A DNA stretch of 64,000 nucleotides from Massilia sp. CFBP 13721 (GCF_014842025.1 NZ_JACYUY010000005.1:62001-126000); one strand, 5' to 3'. Shown: positions 20,618-31,200, counted from the first letter of the stretch. A program made the numbers and translations. Notes: generated by a model not told the origin, from the sequence alone.

Positions 20618-21226
20618 TCATTTTTTCGGGAAAGTGAGATCCGGGACGGCACGCCACTCAGGTGGGACATCGGGGAGCACGAATTGGTTGCAGTCATGCC
20701 CGGGCGGCGTATACATTTTCTGGTACTGGTAATGGGTGGCGATCCGTTTCACCATCTTGCCGATGTCGGGCAGGAAATCGGGGTTCGATTTCAGGTCGGC
20801 CGTGGCCATCGTGAAATGGGAAAAGTCCACATAGAAGGTCGAGTTCGCAATCTGCGGCGGCAGCCGGTCGGGATGCTGGGTCATGATGACCGGGATGATC
20901 AGGTGGCTGGGCAGCGTGTACCACTGGCTGCGCTCGGCCTCGATCAGGCGCATCGCCTCGTATTCGCGCCGCGTGTAGGCGTGCGCTTCGTACTTGGGGG
21001 TATAGATCAGGACCATGCACACGCTCTCGCACATCGCGCGCGCGATCTTGTGGTCGAGGTCGTCCCCGCCGCCGAGCTGCTCGGTATCGACGAAGAGTTC
21101 GTCCTCGGTGTCGAAATAGGGTTCGAGATAGCAGTGCAACGCGTCCGCCAGCGCTGTCTTGAAGCGCTGCATCAACGCGTGTTTTCCATGGGCGTAGCTG
21201 AAGAAGCAGCCGTACCGGATTGCCAT
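20618..21226 (-). CDS. TIR-domain protein
   Basis: The 202-residue protein begins with the TIR box-1 pattern (YGCFFSYAHG, residues 5-14). Strand and helix elements continue through VCMVLIYTPKYEAHAYTRREYEAM, where Glu88 occupies the place of the catalytic glutamate of TIR NAD-hydrolases and follows the aromatic/polar pair of the usual SxxWCxxE pattern. The C-terminal third (about 130-202) is not recognised. The start at 21226 has GAGGGG with a 7-nt spacer; 21232 would leave only 1 nt. It is the first gene of a two-gene unit with the TPR-ATPase and is divergent from the quinone oxidoreductase. NADase activity is inference. Confidence 0.82.
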   Translation of the reverse strand: MAIRYGCFFSYAHGKHALMQRFKTALADALHCYLEPYFDTEDELFVDTEQLGGGDDLDHKIARAMCESVCMVLIYTPKYEAHAYTRREYEAMRLIEAERSQWYTLPSHLIIPVIMTQHPDRLPPQIANSTFYVDFSHFTMATADLKSNPDFLPDIGKMVKRIATHYQYQKMYTPPGHDCNQFVLPDVPPEWRAVPDLTFPKK

Positions 21227-21416
21227 TGCCATTCCCCTCGTCAAGACGCCTGCCGGCCCGCAGACGCATCCATCACTCTAGCGGCGCGTTCCCTCGTCAT
21301 TTTGCGGGCGCACAAACGCGCCAGCCTCGGGTCCGCCTCGCGAGGCCGCCGGCAGCACCGCCATTTCATAAGGCATAATCGAACGCAACAATTAAACACC
21401 AACAAGAGGAGATGCC

Positions 21417-22391
21417 ATGAAAGCGATCGTCTGCAAGGACTGGGGTCCGGCCGATAGTCTCGAACTGCAAGACCTGCCCGACCTCGTGCCCGGCCCCGGC
21501 CAGGTGGCCGTCGACGTGCGCGCGGCCGGGGTGAATTTCCCCGATGTGCTGACGGTGCAGGGCAAGTACCAGGTCAAGCCGCCCCTGCCCTTCACGCCGG
21601 GCAACGAGTTCGCCGGCGTCGTACGCGCCGTCGGCGACGACGTGCGCGGCTTCGCGGTGGGCGACCGCGTGATCGGCTTCACCCAGACCGGCGCCTTCGC
21701 CGAACAGGCGCTGGCGCCCGCCACGGTGCTGATGCCGATGCCGCCCGGGATGGATTTCGACACCGCCGCCGCGATCACCCTCACTTACGGCACTTCGCAC
21801 CATGCGGTGGTCGACCGCGGTCAACTAAAGGCTGGCGAGACGATGCTGGTGCTGGGCGCGGCCGGCGGCGTCGGACTGGCGGCGATCGAGATCGGCAAGG
21901 CGCTGGGCGCGCGCGTGATCGCGGCGGCCTCGAGCGCCGACAAGCTGGCGGTATGCCGCGAACACGGCGCCGACGTGCTGATCGACTATACGCAGGAAGA
22001 CTTGCGCGAGGCGCTGAAAGCGGCAACCGGCGGCAAGGGTCCGGACGTGATCTACGATCCGGTCGGCGGTCCCTACAGCGAACCGGCGCTGCGTTCGATC
22101 GCCTACCGTGGCCGCCACCTGGTGGTCGGCTTTGCGGCCGGTGACATTCCGAAGCTGCCCTGGAACCTGATGCTGCTGAAAAGCGCCTCGGTGGTGGGCG
22201 TGTTCTGGGGCGATTTCGCCCGGCGCGAACCGCAGGCCAACCTGGCCGCGATGCGCGAGATGCTGGGCTGGATGGCCGAGGGCAAACTCAAGCCGCTGGT
22301 GTCGAAGCGCTATGCGCTGGCGGAGACGGCGCAAGCCTTGAATGACATGGCCGCGCGCAAGGTGACGGGCAAGGTTGTGATCGTGCCTTGA
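21417..22391 (+). CDS. NADPH:quinone oxidoreductase, zinc-independent MDR family
   Basis: The 324-residue medium-chain dehydrogenase has the GroES-like N-terminal half (VAVDVRAAGVNFPDVLTVQG) and a Rossmann fold with LVLGAAGGVGLAAIEIGKALGARV near residues 142-165. The zinc ligands of alcohol dehydrogenases are absent, as in QOR-type enzymes. It likely reduces quinones or enoyl substrates with NADPH. AGGAG lies just upstream of the ATG. It stands alone, followed by palindromic repeats. Confidence 0.92.
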   Translation: MKAIVCKDWGPADSLELQDLPDLVPGPGQVAVDVRAAGVNFPDVLTVQGKYQVKPPLPFTPGNEFAGVVRAVGDDVRGFAVGDRVIGFTQTGAFAEQALAPATVLMPMPPGMDFDTAAAITLTYGTSHHAVVDRGQLKAGETMLVLGAAGGVGLAAIEIGKALGARVIAAASSADKLAVCREHGADVLIDYTQEDLREALKAATGGKGPDVIYDPVGGPYSEPALRSIAYRGRHLVVGFAAGDIPKLPWNLMLLKSASVVGVFWGDFARREPQANLAAMREMLGWMAEGKLKPLVSKRYALAETAQALNDMAARKVTGKVVIVP

Positions 22392-22398
22392 CGCTTGC

Positions 22399-22662
22399 CG
22401 TAGGGTGGACGGCTCCGCTGTCCAAGCGGTGATCGCTCACGCACGCCTGGCCGTGTTGGTGGAATCTGGCCGATTTCGTAGGGTGGGCGCCCCGTGCCCA
22501 CGCAGATGCTTGCGTTGTGTTGGCCGCATTTGAAGGCCAACACGGTGCGAAGGTCCGCGTGGGCACGGGGCGCCCACCCTACAAAAGCATCAGCAAGATC
22601 TGCCAGCATGATCGTGCGGACGATAACTATCACCGCGTGGGCGGGAGACCCGCCCACCCTAC
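22399..22662. repeat. Cluster of four intergenic palindromic repeat units
   Basis: Units lie at 22399-22428, 22477-22503, 22556-22582 and 22634-22662. The second and third are inverse copies of each other. They fill the gap where the quinone oxidoreductase and the helicase gene converge. Confidence 0.88.
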
Positions 22663-22666
22663 AGGT

Positions 22667-24694
22667 CTATTCCACGGGCTTGAAGAAGGCGATGACCTCT
22701 TCCTGCACGCGCGTACGCTTGAACGGCGGCAAGCTCTGCCAGATCCGCCGCCCATACGGCTTGCTGATCAAACGCGGATCGCAAATCATCAGCACACCAC
22801 GGTCGTCGACGTCGCGAATCAAGCGCCCCGCGCCCTGCTTCAGGGTGATGATCGCTTCCGGCAGCTGGTGGTGCATGAAGCCGTTCATGCCCTGCTTTTC
22901 CATCACCTCGATGCGCGCCGCCAGCACCGGGTCGTCCGGCGGGGCAAACGGCAATTTGTCGATGATGACGAGCGAGAGCGCGTCGCCGCGCACGTCCACG
23001 CCTTCCCAGAAACTCTGGCTGCCCACCAGCACGGCGTTGCCGGCGCTCCGGAACGAATCGAGCAGTTCGGTACGGCCGCGCTCACCCTGCACGAACAGCG
23101 GGAAATCCAGCCCGCGCTCGGCGAATTCCGTGCGCAGTCGCTCGGCGACGCGGTTCACGGCGCGGATCGTCGTGCACAGGAAGAAGGTGCGCCCGCCGGC
23201 CGCCTCGATCACCGGCAGCGCGGTGTCGACCACGGCGTCGGTATAGCCCATCGAGTTCGGCTCCGGCATCCCGGTCGGCACGTACAGCACGCCCTGCTCG
23301 CCATAATTGAAGGGGCTCGGCCAGGTCAGCGCCGGTTCGCCGGTCAGGCCCATCTGGTCGGCGAAATGCTTGAAATCGTTCTTCACCGCCAGCGTCGCCG
23401 AAGTGAAAATCCAGGTGCGCGGCGTGCCTTCGCGCTGGTTCTGAAAGATCGGCGCGATCGACAGCGGCGTCTTGTGCAGCTGCAGCGAGGAAGCAAAGGC
23501 CTCCACCCACAGCACGGCCGCTTCGCCCTCGAGCACCTTGGCCTTCGGATCGGCCTTCCAGGCATCGTAGGATGCCTTCAGCTCGACGGCGCGCACGCGG
23601 CACGCTTCCAGCGTTTCGGCCCGCTGGGCCTGCTCTTCGAGCACGTCGATCAGGCCATCGAGCTCGTCCTTCAGCGTCTGCAGCGCCGGGAAAAAGGCGG
23701 AGGTCGGGGGCACTTGCGGCAGCGACATGCGGGTGCCGCCTTCCGGGAAGGTCAGGCGCAGGTCGCGCGCCGCCTTTTCGACCACGGTCACGGTCTTGGC
23801 CCAATCGGGGCCGCGCGCATGGGCCAGGCCCTCGGCGAGAACGTCGCGGCACAGTTCCAGTACCTGCGAGGTCGACACCGACTGGCCGAAGAACAGGGTC
23901 GCGGTGTCGGGCAGCTGGTGCGCCTCGTCGAAGATGACGGTGTTGGCCGAGGGCAGCAGCTCGGCCACGCCGGTATCTTTTAAAGCCACGTCGGCGAAGA
24001 ACAGGTGGTGGTTGACCACGACCACGTCGGCCTGCTGGGCCTCGCGCCGCGCCTTCATGACGAAGCAATCCTGGTAGTACTGGCACTCGGCGCCCATGCA
24101 GGTGTCGCGCGTGGACGTCACCAGGTTCCAGACCGAGGCGGTTTCGGGCACCTTGGCCAGTTCGGCCTTGTCGCCGGAACTGGTCATCTTGATGAAGCGC
24201 GAGATTTCGCGCAGGTGGCCGACGTCGTCGCGCGAGGTCAGGCGGCCGTTCTGCAGCGTGCGCTCGAGATGGAAGTGGCAGACGTAGTTCGAGCGGCCCT
24301 TGAGCAGGGCCACCGACACCGGCGCCTTCAGGGCTTGCCGGATGGTCGGTATATCGCGCAGGAACAACTGGTCCTGCAAGTTCTTGGTCCCGGTCGAGAC
24401 GATGGTCTTGCCGCCCCACAGCAGTGCCGGAACGAGATACGCGAAGGTCTTGCCGGTGCCGGTGCCGGCCTCGGCCATGAGCACTTTCTGGCCATCGATC
24501 GCGGTGGCGATGGCTTTCGCCATCTCGGTCTGCGAGGTACGCGGTTTGAAGGTGCCGACGGCGGGCGCAAGCGGGCCGCCGACCCCGAACAGGCGGTCGA
24601 GCTCGGCATCGTACTTGCCGGCTGGCTCTTGCGGCGGGTGGTCGGCAGGAATGTCGGCGCCGGCGGCGCCGGGCACGGGAAGATGATCTGTCAA
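22667..24694 (-). CDS. DinG/YoaA-family ATP-dependent DNA helicase
   Basis: The 675-residue superfamily 2 helicase has Walker A AEAGTGTGKT (Lys82) and Walker B as DEAH at 256-259 (VIFDEAHQ). Four cysteines at about 139, 199, 204 and 210 are placed like the XPD/DinG iron-sulfur ligands. C-terminal motifs include SQSFWEGVDVRG and the QGAGRLIRD motif VI. It is a 5'-3' helicase linked to DNA repair and resolution of R-loops or damaged forks. It converges with the quinone oxidoreductase. The family has both DinG and YoaA branches; its length and features suit YoaA, but I do not assign the symbol. Confidence 0.92.
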   Translation of the reverse strand: MTDHLPVPGAAGADIPADHPPQEPAGKYDAELDRLFGVGGPLAPAVGTFKPRTSQTEMAKAIATAIDGQKVLMAEAGTGTGKTFAYLVPALLWGGKTIVSTGTKNLQDQLFLRDIPTIRQALKAPVSVALLKGRSNYVCHFHLERTLQNGRLTSRDDVGHLREISRFIKMTSSGDKAELAKVPETASVWNLVTSTRDTCMGAECQYYQDCFVMKARREAQQADVVVVNHHLFFADVALKDTGVAELLPSANTVIFDEAHQLPDTATLFFGQSVSTSQVLELCRDVLAEGLAHARGPDWAKTVTVVEKAARDLRLTFPEGGTRMSLPQVPPTSAFFPALQTLKDELDGLIDVLEEQAQRAETLEACRVRAVELKASYDAWKADPKAKVLEGEAAVLWVEAFASSLQLHKTPLSIAPIFQNQREGTPRTWIFTSATLAVKNDFKHFADQMGLTGEPALTWPSPFNYGEQGVLYVPTGMPEPNSMGYTDAVVDTALPVIEAAGGRTFFLCTTIRAVNRVAERLRTEFAERGLDFPLFVQGERGRTELLDSFRSAGNAVLVGSQSFWEGVDVRGDALSLVIIDKLPFAPPDDPVLAARIEVMEKQGMNGFMHHQLPEAIITLKQGAGRLIRDVDDRGVLMICDPRLISKPYGRRIWQSLPPFKRTRVQEEVIAFFKPVE

Positions 24695-24734
24695 AATGGA
24701 ATGATGGTGCGCTTGAATGCGGGCCGAACAGCAA

Positions 24735-24935
24735 TCAGGCCGGCACGTCCGGCACGAGTTGCATTTTCAGCAGGGTGATATGGTCTTTCAGCTGCAGTTT
24801 ACGCTTTTTCAGGCGGCGCAGCTGGAGCTGGTCGGCATGGCCGTCCGCGGTCAACATGGCAATGACTGCGTCCAGGTCGCGGTGCTCGACGTCGAGTTCA
24901 ATAATGCGGCGCTGGATGTCTTGGACATCGGTCAT
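24735..24935 (-). CDS. YdcH-like small protein (DUF465)
   Basis: The 66-residue protein is a single helical, highly charged peptide (MTDVQDIQRRIIELDVEHRDL and the motif LRRLKKRKLQLKDHI) typical of the DUF465/YdcH family of unknown function. The start at 24935 matches the family N-terminus. It lies 40 bp upstream of the helicase start on the same strand and may be co-transcribed with it. Confidence 0.85.
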   Translation of the reverse strand: MTDVQDIQRRIIELDVEHRDLDAVIAMLTADGHADQLQLRRLKKRKLQLKDHITLLKMQLVPDVPA

Positions 24936-25013
24936 GATGGCGGTTCCAAACGAATTTTTCAACAACGAGGGCGGGCGGGGGCGGCACGGCGGCAAGGCGC
25001 TGTACCGTATAAG

Positions 25014-25110
25014 AGCACCTGAAAAAGCCTCAGGGCAAGGCGCGGAGTCGAAGACAGTACATTAGTACGGCGAGACGACGCAACGCAGCCATGAGGTTTT
25101 TTCAGGCGCT
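25014..25110. repeat. 97-bp intergenic element with long terminal inverted repeats
   Basis: The 19-bp ends (AGCACCTGAAAAAGCCTCA and TGAGGTTTTTTCAGGCGCT) are inverse copies with two mismatches. The interior is GC-rich and contains GTACATTAGTAC. Each end gives a run of T residues in one direction, so it could act as a bidirectional terminator between the small DUF465 gene and the PP2C gene. It differs from the other repeat family in this window. Confidence 0.75.
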
Positions 25111-25216
25111 CTGCTAATGGCTTGCAACTCTGGGGCTTCTCGGTGCATAGTTTAATCTACCAAGAGGTTGCCGCCAACAAAGATCGGCTCCCAAGCCACG
25201 GAAAGCATCAAAGTTT

Positions 25217-26014
25217 ATGAATCTCTTCAAGATCGAAGCGGGAACCGCGCAACACATCGGTAACCGTCCGCGGCAAAACGACCGGGTCGCCCTGCTGACC
25301 GGCGCCAGGGCCCCGGGCCACGTACTGGCCGTGCTGTCCGACGGCTTGAACGGCCCGGCCGGCGCCGACCAGGTGCTGCATACGGCCAAGCAAGTGTTCG
25401 ACAGCTTCAAGCCGGGCGACACGCCGAACCCGGAACGCCTGGCCCAGTTGCTGCGCGATATCGTCCAGGAAACCCACCTCGTCATCAAGATGAACGCGGT
25501 CACCACCGGCGAGGAAGCGCATGCCAGCTTTGTCGGCCTGCTGATCTCGCCGCACGGCGAAGCGGTCTGGGCCCACGTGGGCGATTCGCGCCTGTACCGC
25601 TTCGAGAACGGCGAACCGGTGCTGCGCACCGACGATGCCGCTTATATCGAACAGCTGGTGGCGGACAAGCTGCCGCCCGAAGCCGCGCGCAACCACCGCC
25701 GCTCGAAAATGCTGCTCAATGTGCTGGGCAACAGCCGCAAGGAACCGTTCGTGACAGTCGGCTGGCAGATGGGGATGGCGCCGGGCGACCAGTTCCTGCT
25801 CTGCTCGGACGGGCTGTGGCATTTCTTTACCGATGCGGAGCTGGGGGCGGCGCTGACAAGGTCGACGCCGCGCCAGGCGTCGGAGATGTTGATCAGCAAA
25901 GCGGCGGAGCGGTCCCAGGGCAAGGGGGGGAATTGCTCGATGGTGATCGTAAAGTTGGTAAAGGCGTTGCCGGAGGGCGCAGGAGTGTTTGGAGTGACGC
26001 CAAGTCGAAGTTGA
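25217..26014 (+). CDS. PP2C-family serine/threonine phosphatase
   Basis: The 265-residue cytoplasmic protein has the metal-binding aspartate motifs of PP2C phosphatases: LAVLSDGLNG near residue 40, WAHVGDSRLYRF near 120 and LLCSDGLWHF near 200. A conserved N-terminal NRPRQND segment matches the usual xRxxNED motif. It should dephosphorylate Ser/Thr residues with Mn or Mg. No kinase gene is adjacent, so the substrate is unknown. Confidence 0.92.
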   Translation: MNLFKIEAGTAQHIGNRPRQNDRVALLTGARAPGHVLAVLSDGLNGPAGADQVLHTAKQVFDSFKPGDTPNPERLAQLLRDIVQETHLVIKMNAVTTGEEAHASFVGLLISPHGEAVWAHVGDSRLYRFENGEPVLRTDDAAYIEQLVADKLPPEAARNHRRSKMLLNVLGNSRKEPFVTVGWQMGMAPGDQFLLCSDGLWHFFTDAELGAALTRSTPRQASEMLISKAAERSQGKGGNCSMVIVKLVKALPEGAGVFGVTPSRS

Positions 26015-26050
26015 CAGTAGTTGACGCGCACTGAATATGCAGGCGTTCGA

Positions 26051-26079
26051 CCGCGTGGGCTCAAGAGCCCACCCTACGG
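26051..26079. repeat. Single unit of the intergenic palindromic repeat
   Basis: The unit CCGCGTGGGC...GCCCACCCTACGG lies between the PP2C gene and the converging lipoprotein gene. Confidence 0.85.
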
Positions 26080-26107
26080 TGCGCCACTGCCGCAGACATG
26101 GCTACAG

Positions 26108-26782
26108 TTAGCGGGCTGGCGCGGCGGCTTTGTCTTTCTCGGCCTGTTGCGCGGCGCGTTTGGCGGCGCGTTCGGCCTTGCGCTGGGCGACTTCGCGCTG
26201 GCGCTCCTCGGATTTACGGCGGCGCTCCTCGAACGCGGCGGCATTCGCGGCGCGGGCGGCGGCGTTGGCCGGTTCCGCCGCCGCTTCCTGGGCGGCGCGC
26301 GCATTGCGTTTGGCAATGCGGCCGGGCACCGACGAGGGACGTGGCGACGGCACCGGGCTGATCGTCTTTGGTGGCGCGGCCGGCTGGGCGGCTGCTGCGG
26401 CTTCCTCGGCCTGGAACCGGGCCTCGGCTTCGGCCATCGCCTTGTCGCGCTCGTCGACCTTGTTCTTGCGCAGGAAATATTCGGCTTCGATTTCGATCGC
26501 GCGCTGGGCAGCGAGCGCGCTGCGGCGCCGTTCCTTGGCTTCTTCGAGGCAGTTGTTGACGAAGAATTTCTCGTAACAGACGATTTCCCGTTCGGCATGG
26601 CGCGCCTCGATCGCGGCGCGCTCGGCGGCCACGTCGGCCAGGCGTGTGTTGGCCTGGGCCACAGAAGTGGTCGGCGCAGGGGGCGTGCTGACGGCGGCGG
26701 GACGCTGGGTGCCGCAGGCGGCCAACAAGGCTGCCACCAGGAATGCGCCGCCATGGCGCAACATGCGTTGTGCTCGTATCAT
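26108..26782 (-). CDS. Hypothetical coiled-coil lipoprotein
   Basis: The 224-residue protein has a lipoprotein signal with LLAAC as lipobox. After a Pro/Thr linker come helical, Ala/Glu/Arg-rich segments (VAAERAAIEARHAEREIV and later AAERAAKRAAQQAEKDKA). Two cysteines in VCYEKFFVNNCLEEAKERR could form a disulfide. I recognise no family. It lies 19 bp after the zapE stop on the same strand, so it may be the last gene of the zapE unit. Confidence 0.75.
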   Translation of the reverse strand: MIRAQRMLRHGGAFLVAALLAACGTQRPAAVSTPPAPTTSVAQANTRLADVAAERAAIEARHAEREIVCYEKFFVNNCLEEAKERRRSALAAQRAIEIEAEYFLRKNKVDERDKAMAEAEARFQAEEAAAAAQPAAPPKTISPVPSPRPSSVPGRIAKRNARAAQEAAAEPANAAARAANAAAFEERRRKSEERQREVAQRKAERAAKRAAQQAEKDKAAAPAR

Positions 26783-26801
26783 CTTGCTCCTTCTTGTTTT
26801 T

Positions 26802-27899
26802 CTAGGCAATGGCATCGGCGGCGCCGCGCCGTTCGGCCAGCATGTATTCGCGCGACTGCATCTCGATGATACGCGAGACGGTCCGGTGGAATTCGTTCGC
26901 CAGCATACCCTGCGTGTAGAGTTCCTCCGGCTCGACCGCCGCCGACATGATCAGCTTGACCTTGTGGTCGTAGAACACGTCGATCAGCCAGGTGAAGCGG
27001 CGCGCTTCCGACGACTGCCCGGCCGACATGGCCGGGATGCCGGACAGGATCACGGTGTGGAAGCGCGTGGCCAGTTCCAGGTAATCGTTTTGCGAGCGCG
27101 GACCGCCGCAGAGCGTGGCGAAATCGAACCAGATCACGCCGCCCGCATGGCGCAGCGCGCGGATCTCGCGATTCTCGATGTGCACGATCGGGCTTTCGTC
27201 GGCGGTGTCGGCGACCTTGGCATACGCTTCGCGCAGCATGCGGTCCGACGTGGCGTTCAGCGGCGTGTAATACGCCTGCACCTGCTCCATCGCGCGCTTG
27301 CGGTAGTCGTTGCCGGCGTCGACGTTGAGGATGTCGAGCTTGTCCTTCAGCAGCGCGATCGTCGGCAGCATGCGGTCGCGGTGCAGTCCGTCCGGATACA
27401 GCGTCGACGGCTCGTAGTTCGAGGTCATGACGAAGCTGACGCCGTTGTTGAACAGGGCGGAGAGCAGGTTGTACAGGATCATCGCGTCGGCGATGTCGGA
27501 GACGTGGAATTCGTCGAAGCAGATCAGGCGATACTTCCTGGCGATGCGCTTGGCGACTTCGTCGAGCGGGTCGGCCACGCCCTTCAGTTCATCCAGTTGG
27601 CCGTGGACGGCGCGCATGAATTCGTGGAAGTGCAGGCGCGTCTTGCGCACCACCGGGACCACGGAATAGAAGGAGTCCATCAGGAAGGACTTGCCGCGCC
27701 CTACCCCGCCCCACATGTAGACGCCCTTCGGCACGTCGGGACGGTTGAGGAGGCGCTTGAAAGCGGACGACCGCTGGGCCTTGTACTGGACCCAGTCGTC
27801 GTACGCCTGCTGGAGGCGGTCGACCGCGGCCTGCTGGGCGGGGTCGGAAGTGAAGCCGCGCTCGGTGAGGGCGTGCTGGTAGTACTCTTGGACGTTCAT
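26802..27899 (-). CDS. zapE: Cell-division ATPase ZapE (AFG1-like)
   Basis: The 365-residue AAA+ protein has Walker A GGVGRGKSFLMDSF near residue 75 and Walker B CFDEFHVSDIADAM near 140. The AFG1 signature RFTWLIDVFYDHKVKLI lies near the C-terminus. ZapE binds FtsZ at the constricting septum in E. coli. The start at 27899 gives the family N-terminus (MNVQEYYQHALTERGF); the longer reading frame runs through a repeat unit. It follows lpdA on the same strand with repeats between. Confidence 0.94.
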   Translation of the reverse strand: MNVQEYYQHALTERGFTSDPAQQAAVDRLQQAYDDWVQYKAQRSSAFKRLLNRPDVPKGVYMWGGVGRGKSFLMDSFYSVVPVVRKTRLHFHEFMRAVHGQLDELKGVADPLDEVAKRIARKYRLICFDEFHVSDIADAMILYNLLSALFNNGVSFVMTSNYEPSTLYPDGLHRDRMLPTIALLKDKLDILNVDAGNDYRKRAMEQVQAYYTPLNATSDRMLREAYAKVADTADESPIVHIENREIRALRHAGGVIWFDFATLCGGPRSQNDYLELATRFHTVILSGIPAMSAGQSSEARRFTWLIDVFYDHKVKLIMSAAVEPEELYTQGMLANEFHRTVSRIIEMQSREYMLAERRGAADAIA

Positions 27900-27916
27900 T
27901 TGACGCAGTCGTAAAA

Positions 27917-28024
27917 CGTAGGGTGGGCATTCATGCCCACGCGGTGATACGTGACGGCGAGATCGTCGAACACGATCACGGAGCCGGTACGTATCACCGC
28001 GTGGGCACAAGTGCCCACCCTACG
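27917..28024. repeat. Inverted pair of intergenic palindromic repeats
   Basis: Facing units CGTAGGGTGGGCA...CCCACGCGGTGATACG and CGTATCACCGCGTGGGCA...CCCACCCTACG lie between lpdA and zapE. Together they form a pairing region of about 35 bp around a short centre. Confidence 0.88.
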
Positions 28025-28031
28025 GTATTGC

Positions 28032-29461
<1,430 letters not shown>

Positions 29462-29465
<4 letters not shown>

Positions 29466-29839
29466 GAATGATTCCTTAATTGTTCTTCTGGGACAAAAAT
29501 CCACATCAGGAGATACACCAGCGCTCCGAAGCCGGAGGTGAGGATGGTGAACACGGCAAAGAGCAGGCGCCAGATCCAGGCGTCCAGGCCCAGGGTGCCG
29601 GCGAGGCCGCCGCACACGCCGCCGAGCCAGCGGTCGGTGCGCGAACGGCGCAGGGAAGAAAAGTCGCCGGCGCCGTTGCGGGCAGTGAAGCCATAGCCAC
29701 TGCCATCCTTGTTCAGGTTGACGCGCTCGTCGGGACTCGCCCCCGCCAGGACTTTCGCCTTGGCGCGTTCGAACTCGTCGGTGGTCAATGCACCGGCCTG
29801 GTGCAGTTCGTGCAAACGCCGGATTTCATCGGAGATCAT
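29462..29839 (-). CDS. SHOCT-like plus PspC-domain membrane protein
   Basis: The 125-residue protein begins with a SHOCT-like helical hairpin ([19 protein letters not shown]). A PspC domain follows ([20 protein letters not shown], then a hydrophobic stretch ending [10 protein letters not shown]). PspC domains often occur in membrane stress-response proteins. It sits between sucB and lpdA and is translationally coupled to lpdA. This is an unexpected place, because sucB and lpdA are usually adjacent. The start at 29839 follows GGGAG. Confidence 0.88.
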
Positions 29840-29858
29840 GATGGGTGCTCCCAATGTT

Positions 29859-29892
29859 AAGTGGACGCGCCGCGAATCGGGCGCGTCCACTT
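29859..29892. other. Hairpin between sucB and the PspC-like gene
   Basis: A 13-bp perfect stem (AAGTGGACGCGCC with its complement) encloses an 8-nt loop. There is no T-run after it on the minus strand. It may stabilise the upstream sucB message or dampen read-through. Confidence 0.6.
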
Positions 29893-29928
29893 CCTGACAT
29901 GACTTCTACAACGGAAATTACAAGTGAT

Positions 29929-31200
29929 TTACAGGTCCAGCAGCAGGCGTGCCGGATCTTCCAGCGCATCCTTCATGGCGACCAGGCCCAGCACGGCTTC
30001 GCGGCCGTCGATGATGCGGTGGTCGTACGACATCGCCAGGTAGTTCATCGGACGGATGACGATCTGGCCGTTTTCGACGACGGCGCGGTCTTTCGTTGCG
30101 TGCACGCCCAGGATGGCCGACTGTGGCGGGTTGATGATCGGGGTCGACAGCATCGAACCGAAGGTGCCGCCGTTCGAGATCGAGAAGGTACCGCCCGACA
30201 GGTCTTCCAGGGTCAGCTTGCCTTCTTTTGCCTTCTGGCCGAATTCGCCGATCTTCTTCTCGATCTCGGCGATCGACATCTGGTCGGCGTTGCGCAGGAT
30301 CGGCACCACCAGGCCGCGCGGCGAACCGACGGCGATACCGATGTCGAAGTAGCCGTGGTAGACGATGTCGTTACCGTCGACCGAGGCGTTCAGGATCGGG
30401 TACTTCTTCAGTGCGGCAACGGCGGCCTTGACGAAGAAGGACATGAAGCCCAGCTTGACGCCGTGCTCTTTCTCGAACTTGTCCTTGTACTTGGCGCGCA
30501 GGTCCATCACCGGCGCCATGTTGACTTCGTTGAACGTGGTCAGGATGGCGTTGGTCGACTGCGATTGCAGCAGGCGCTCGGCGATACGGGCGCGCAGGCG
30601 GCTCATCGGCACGCGCTCTTCCGGACGGTCGCCCAGTTGCGCGACCGGTGCGGCCACTTGCTGCAGCGCTGGCTTGGCAGCGGCAGCTGGTGCAGGCGCT
30701 GGTGCAGCGGCTGGCTTGTTGGCAACCGCGTTCAGGGCGTCGCCCTTGGTGACGCGGCCATCGCGGCCCGAGCCGTCGATGCCGGCTGGGCTCATGCTGT
30801 TGTCGGCCAGGATCTTGGCGGCGGCAGGCATGGCGACGCCGGACATCGAGCCACCGGTGGCGGCAGCTGGTGCAGCAGGAGCGGCAGCGGTTTCGATCGG
30901 TGCGTTCGGTGCGGCCGACGGGATCGCCTTGACTGCCAGCGGGCTGGTCTGTGCCGAAGCTTCGGTATCGATGATGGCGATGACTTCGCCGGCAACGACG
31001 GTGGCGCCATCGGCCTTCAGCAGTTGCACGATCACGCCTGCGCTTGGCGCCGGCAGTTCAAGGACCACCTTGTCGGTTTCGATGTCGATCATGTTTTCGT
31101 CGCGACCGATCGGCTCGCCGACCTTCTTGTGCCAGGACAGCAGGGTTGCTTCAGCGACCGATTCCGACAGTTGCGGGACCTTGACTTCGATTTGTGCCAT
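29929..31200 (-). CDS. sucB: 2-oxoglutarate dehydrogenase E2, dihydrolipoyl succinyltransferase
   Basis: The 423-residue E2 has one lipoyl domain with the modified lysine at 44 ([11 protein letters not shown]), an Ala/Pro linker, a peripheral-subunit-binding domain ([10 protein letters not shown]...[10 protein letters not shown]) and a catalytic domain. The catalytic domain contains the active-site His and Asp in [14 protein letters not shown]. It transfers succinyl groups to CoA. It follows sucA after an intrinsic-terminator-like hairpin. Confidence 0.98.
   Translation of the reverse strand: MAQIEVKVPQLSESVAEATLLSWHKKVGEPIGRDENMIDIETDKVVLELPAPSAGVIVQLLKADGATVVAGEVIAIIDTEASAQTSPLAVKAIPSAAPNAPIETAAAPAAPAAATGGSMSGVAMPAAAKILADNSMSPAGIDGSGRDGRVTKGDALNAVANKPAAAPAPAPAAAAKPALQQVAAPVAQLGDRPEERVPMSRLRARIAERLLQSQSTNAILTTFNEVNMAPVMDLRAKYKDKFEKEHGVKLGFMSFFVKAAVAALKKYPILNASVDGNDIVYHGYFDIGIAVGSPRGLVVPILRNADQMSIAEIEKKIGEFGQKAKEGKLTLEDLSGGTFSISNGGTFGSMLSTPIINPPQSAILGVHATKDRAVVENGQIVIRPMNYLAMSYDHRIIDGREAVLGLVAMKDALEDPARLLLDL

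Noticed and set aside
18163..20637. Long open reading frame on the plus strand opposite the TPR-ATPase gene
   Set aside because: It is a mirror of the high-GC codon pattern of the minus-strand gene: composition is Ala/Arg/His-rich, without domain motifs, and the minus-strand protein has clear P-loop-like and TPR features.
22399..22662. Tandem repeats considered as a CRISPR array
   Set aside because: Units alternate in orientation, spacing is irregular, spacers are not unique-length, and the same units occur at many other sites. No cas gene is present.
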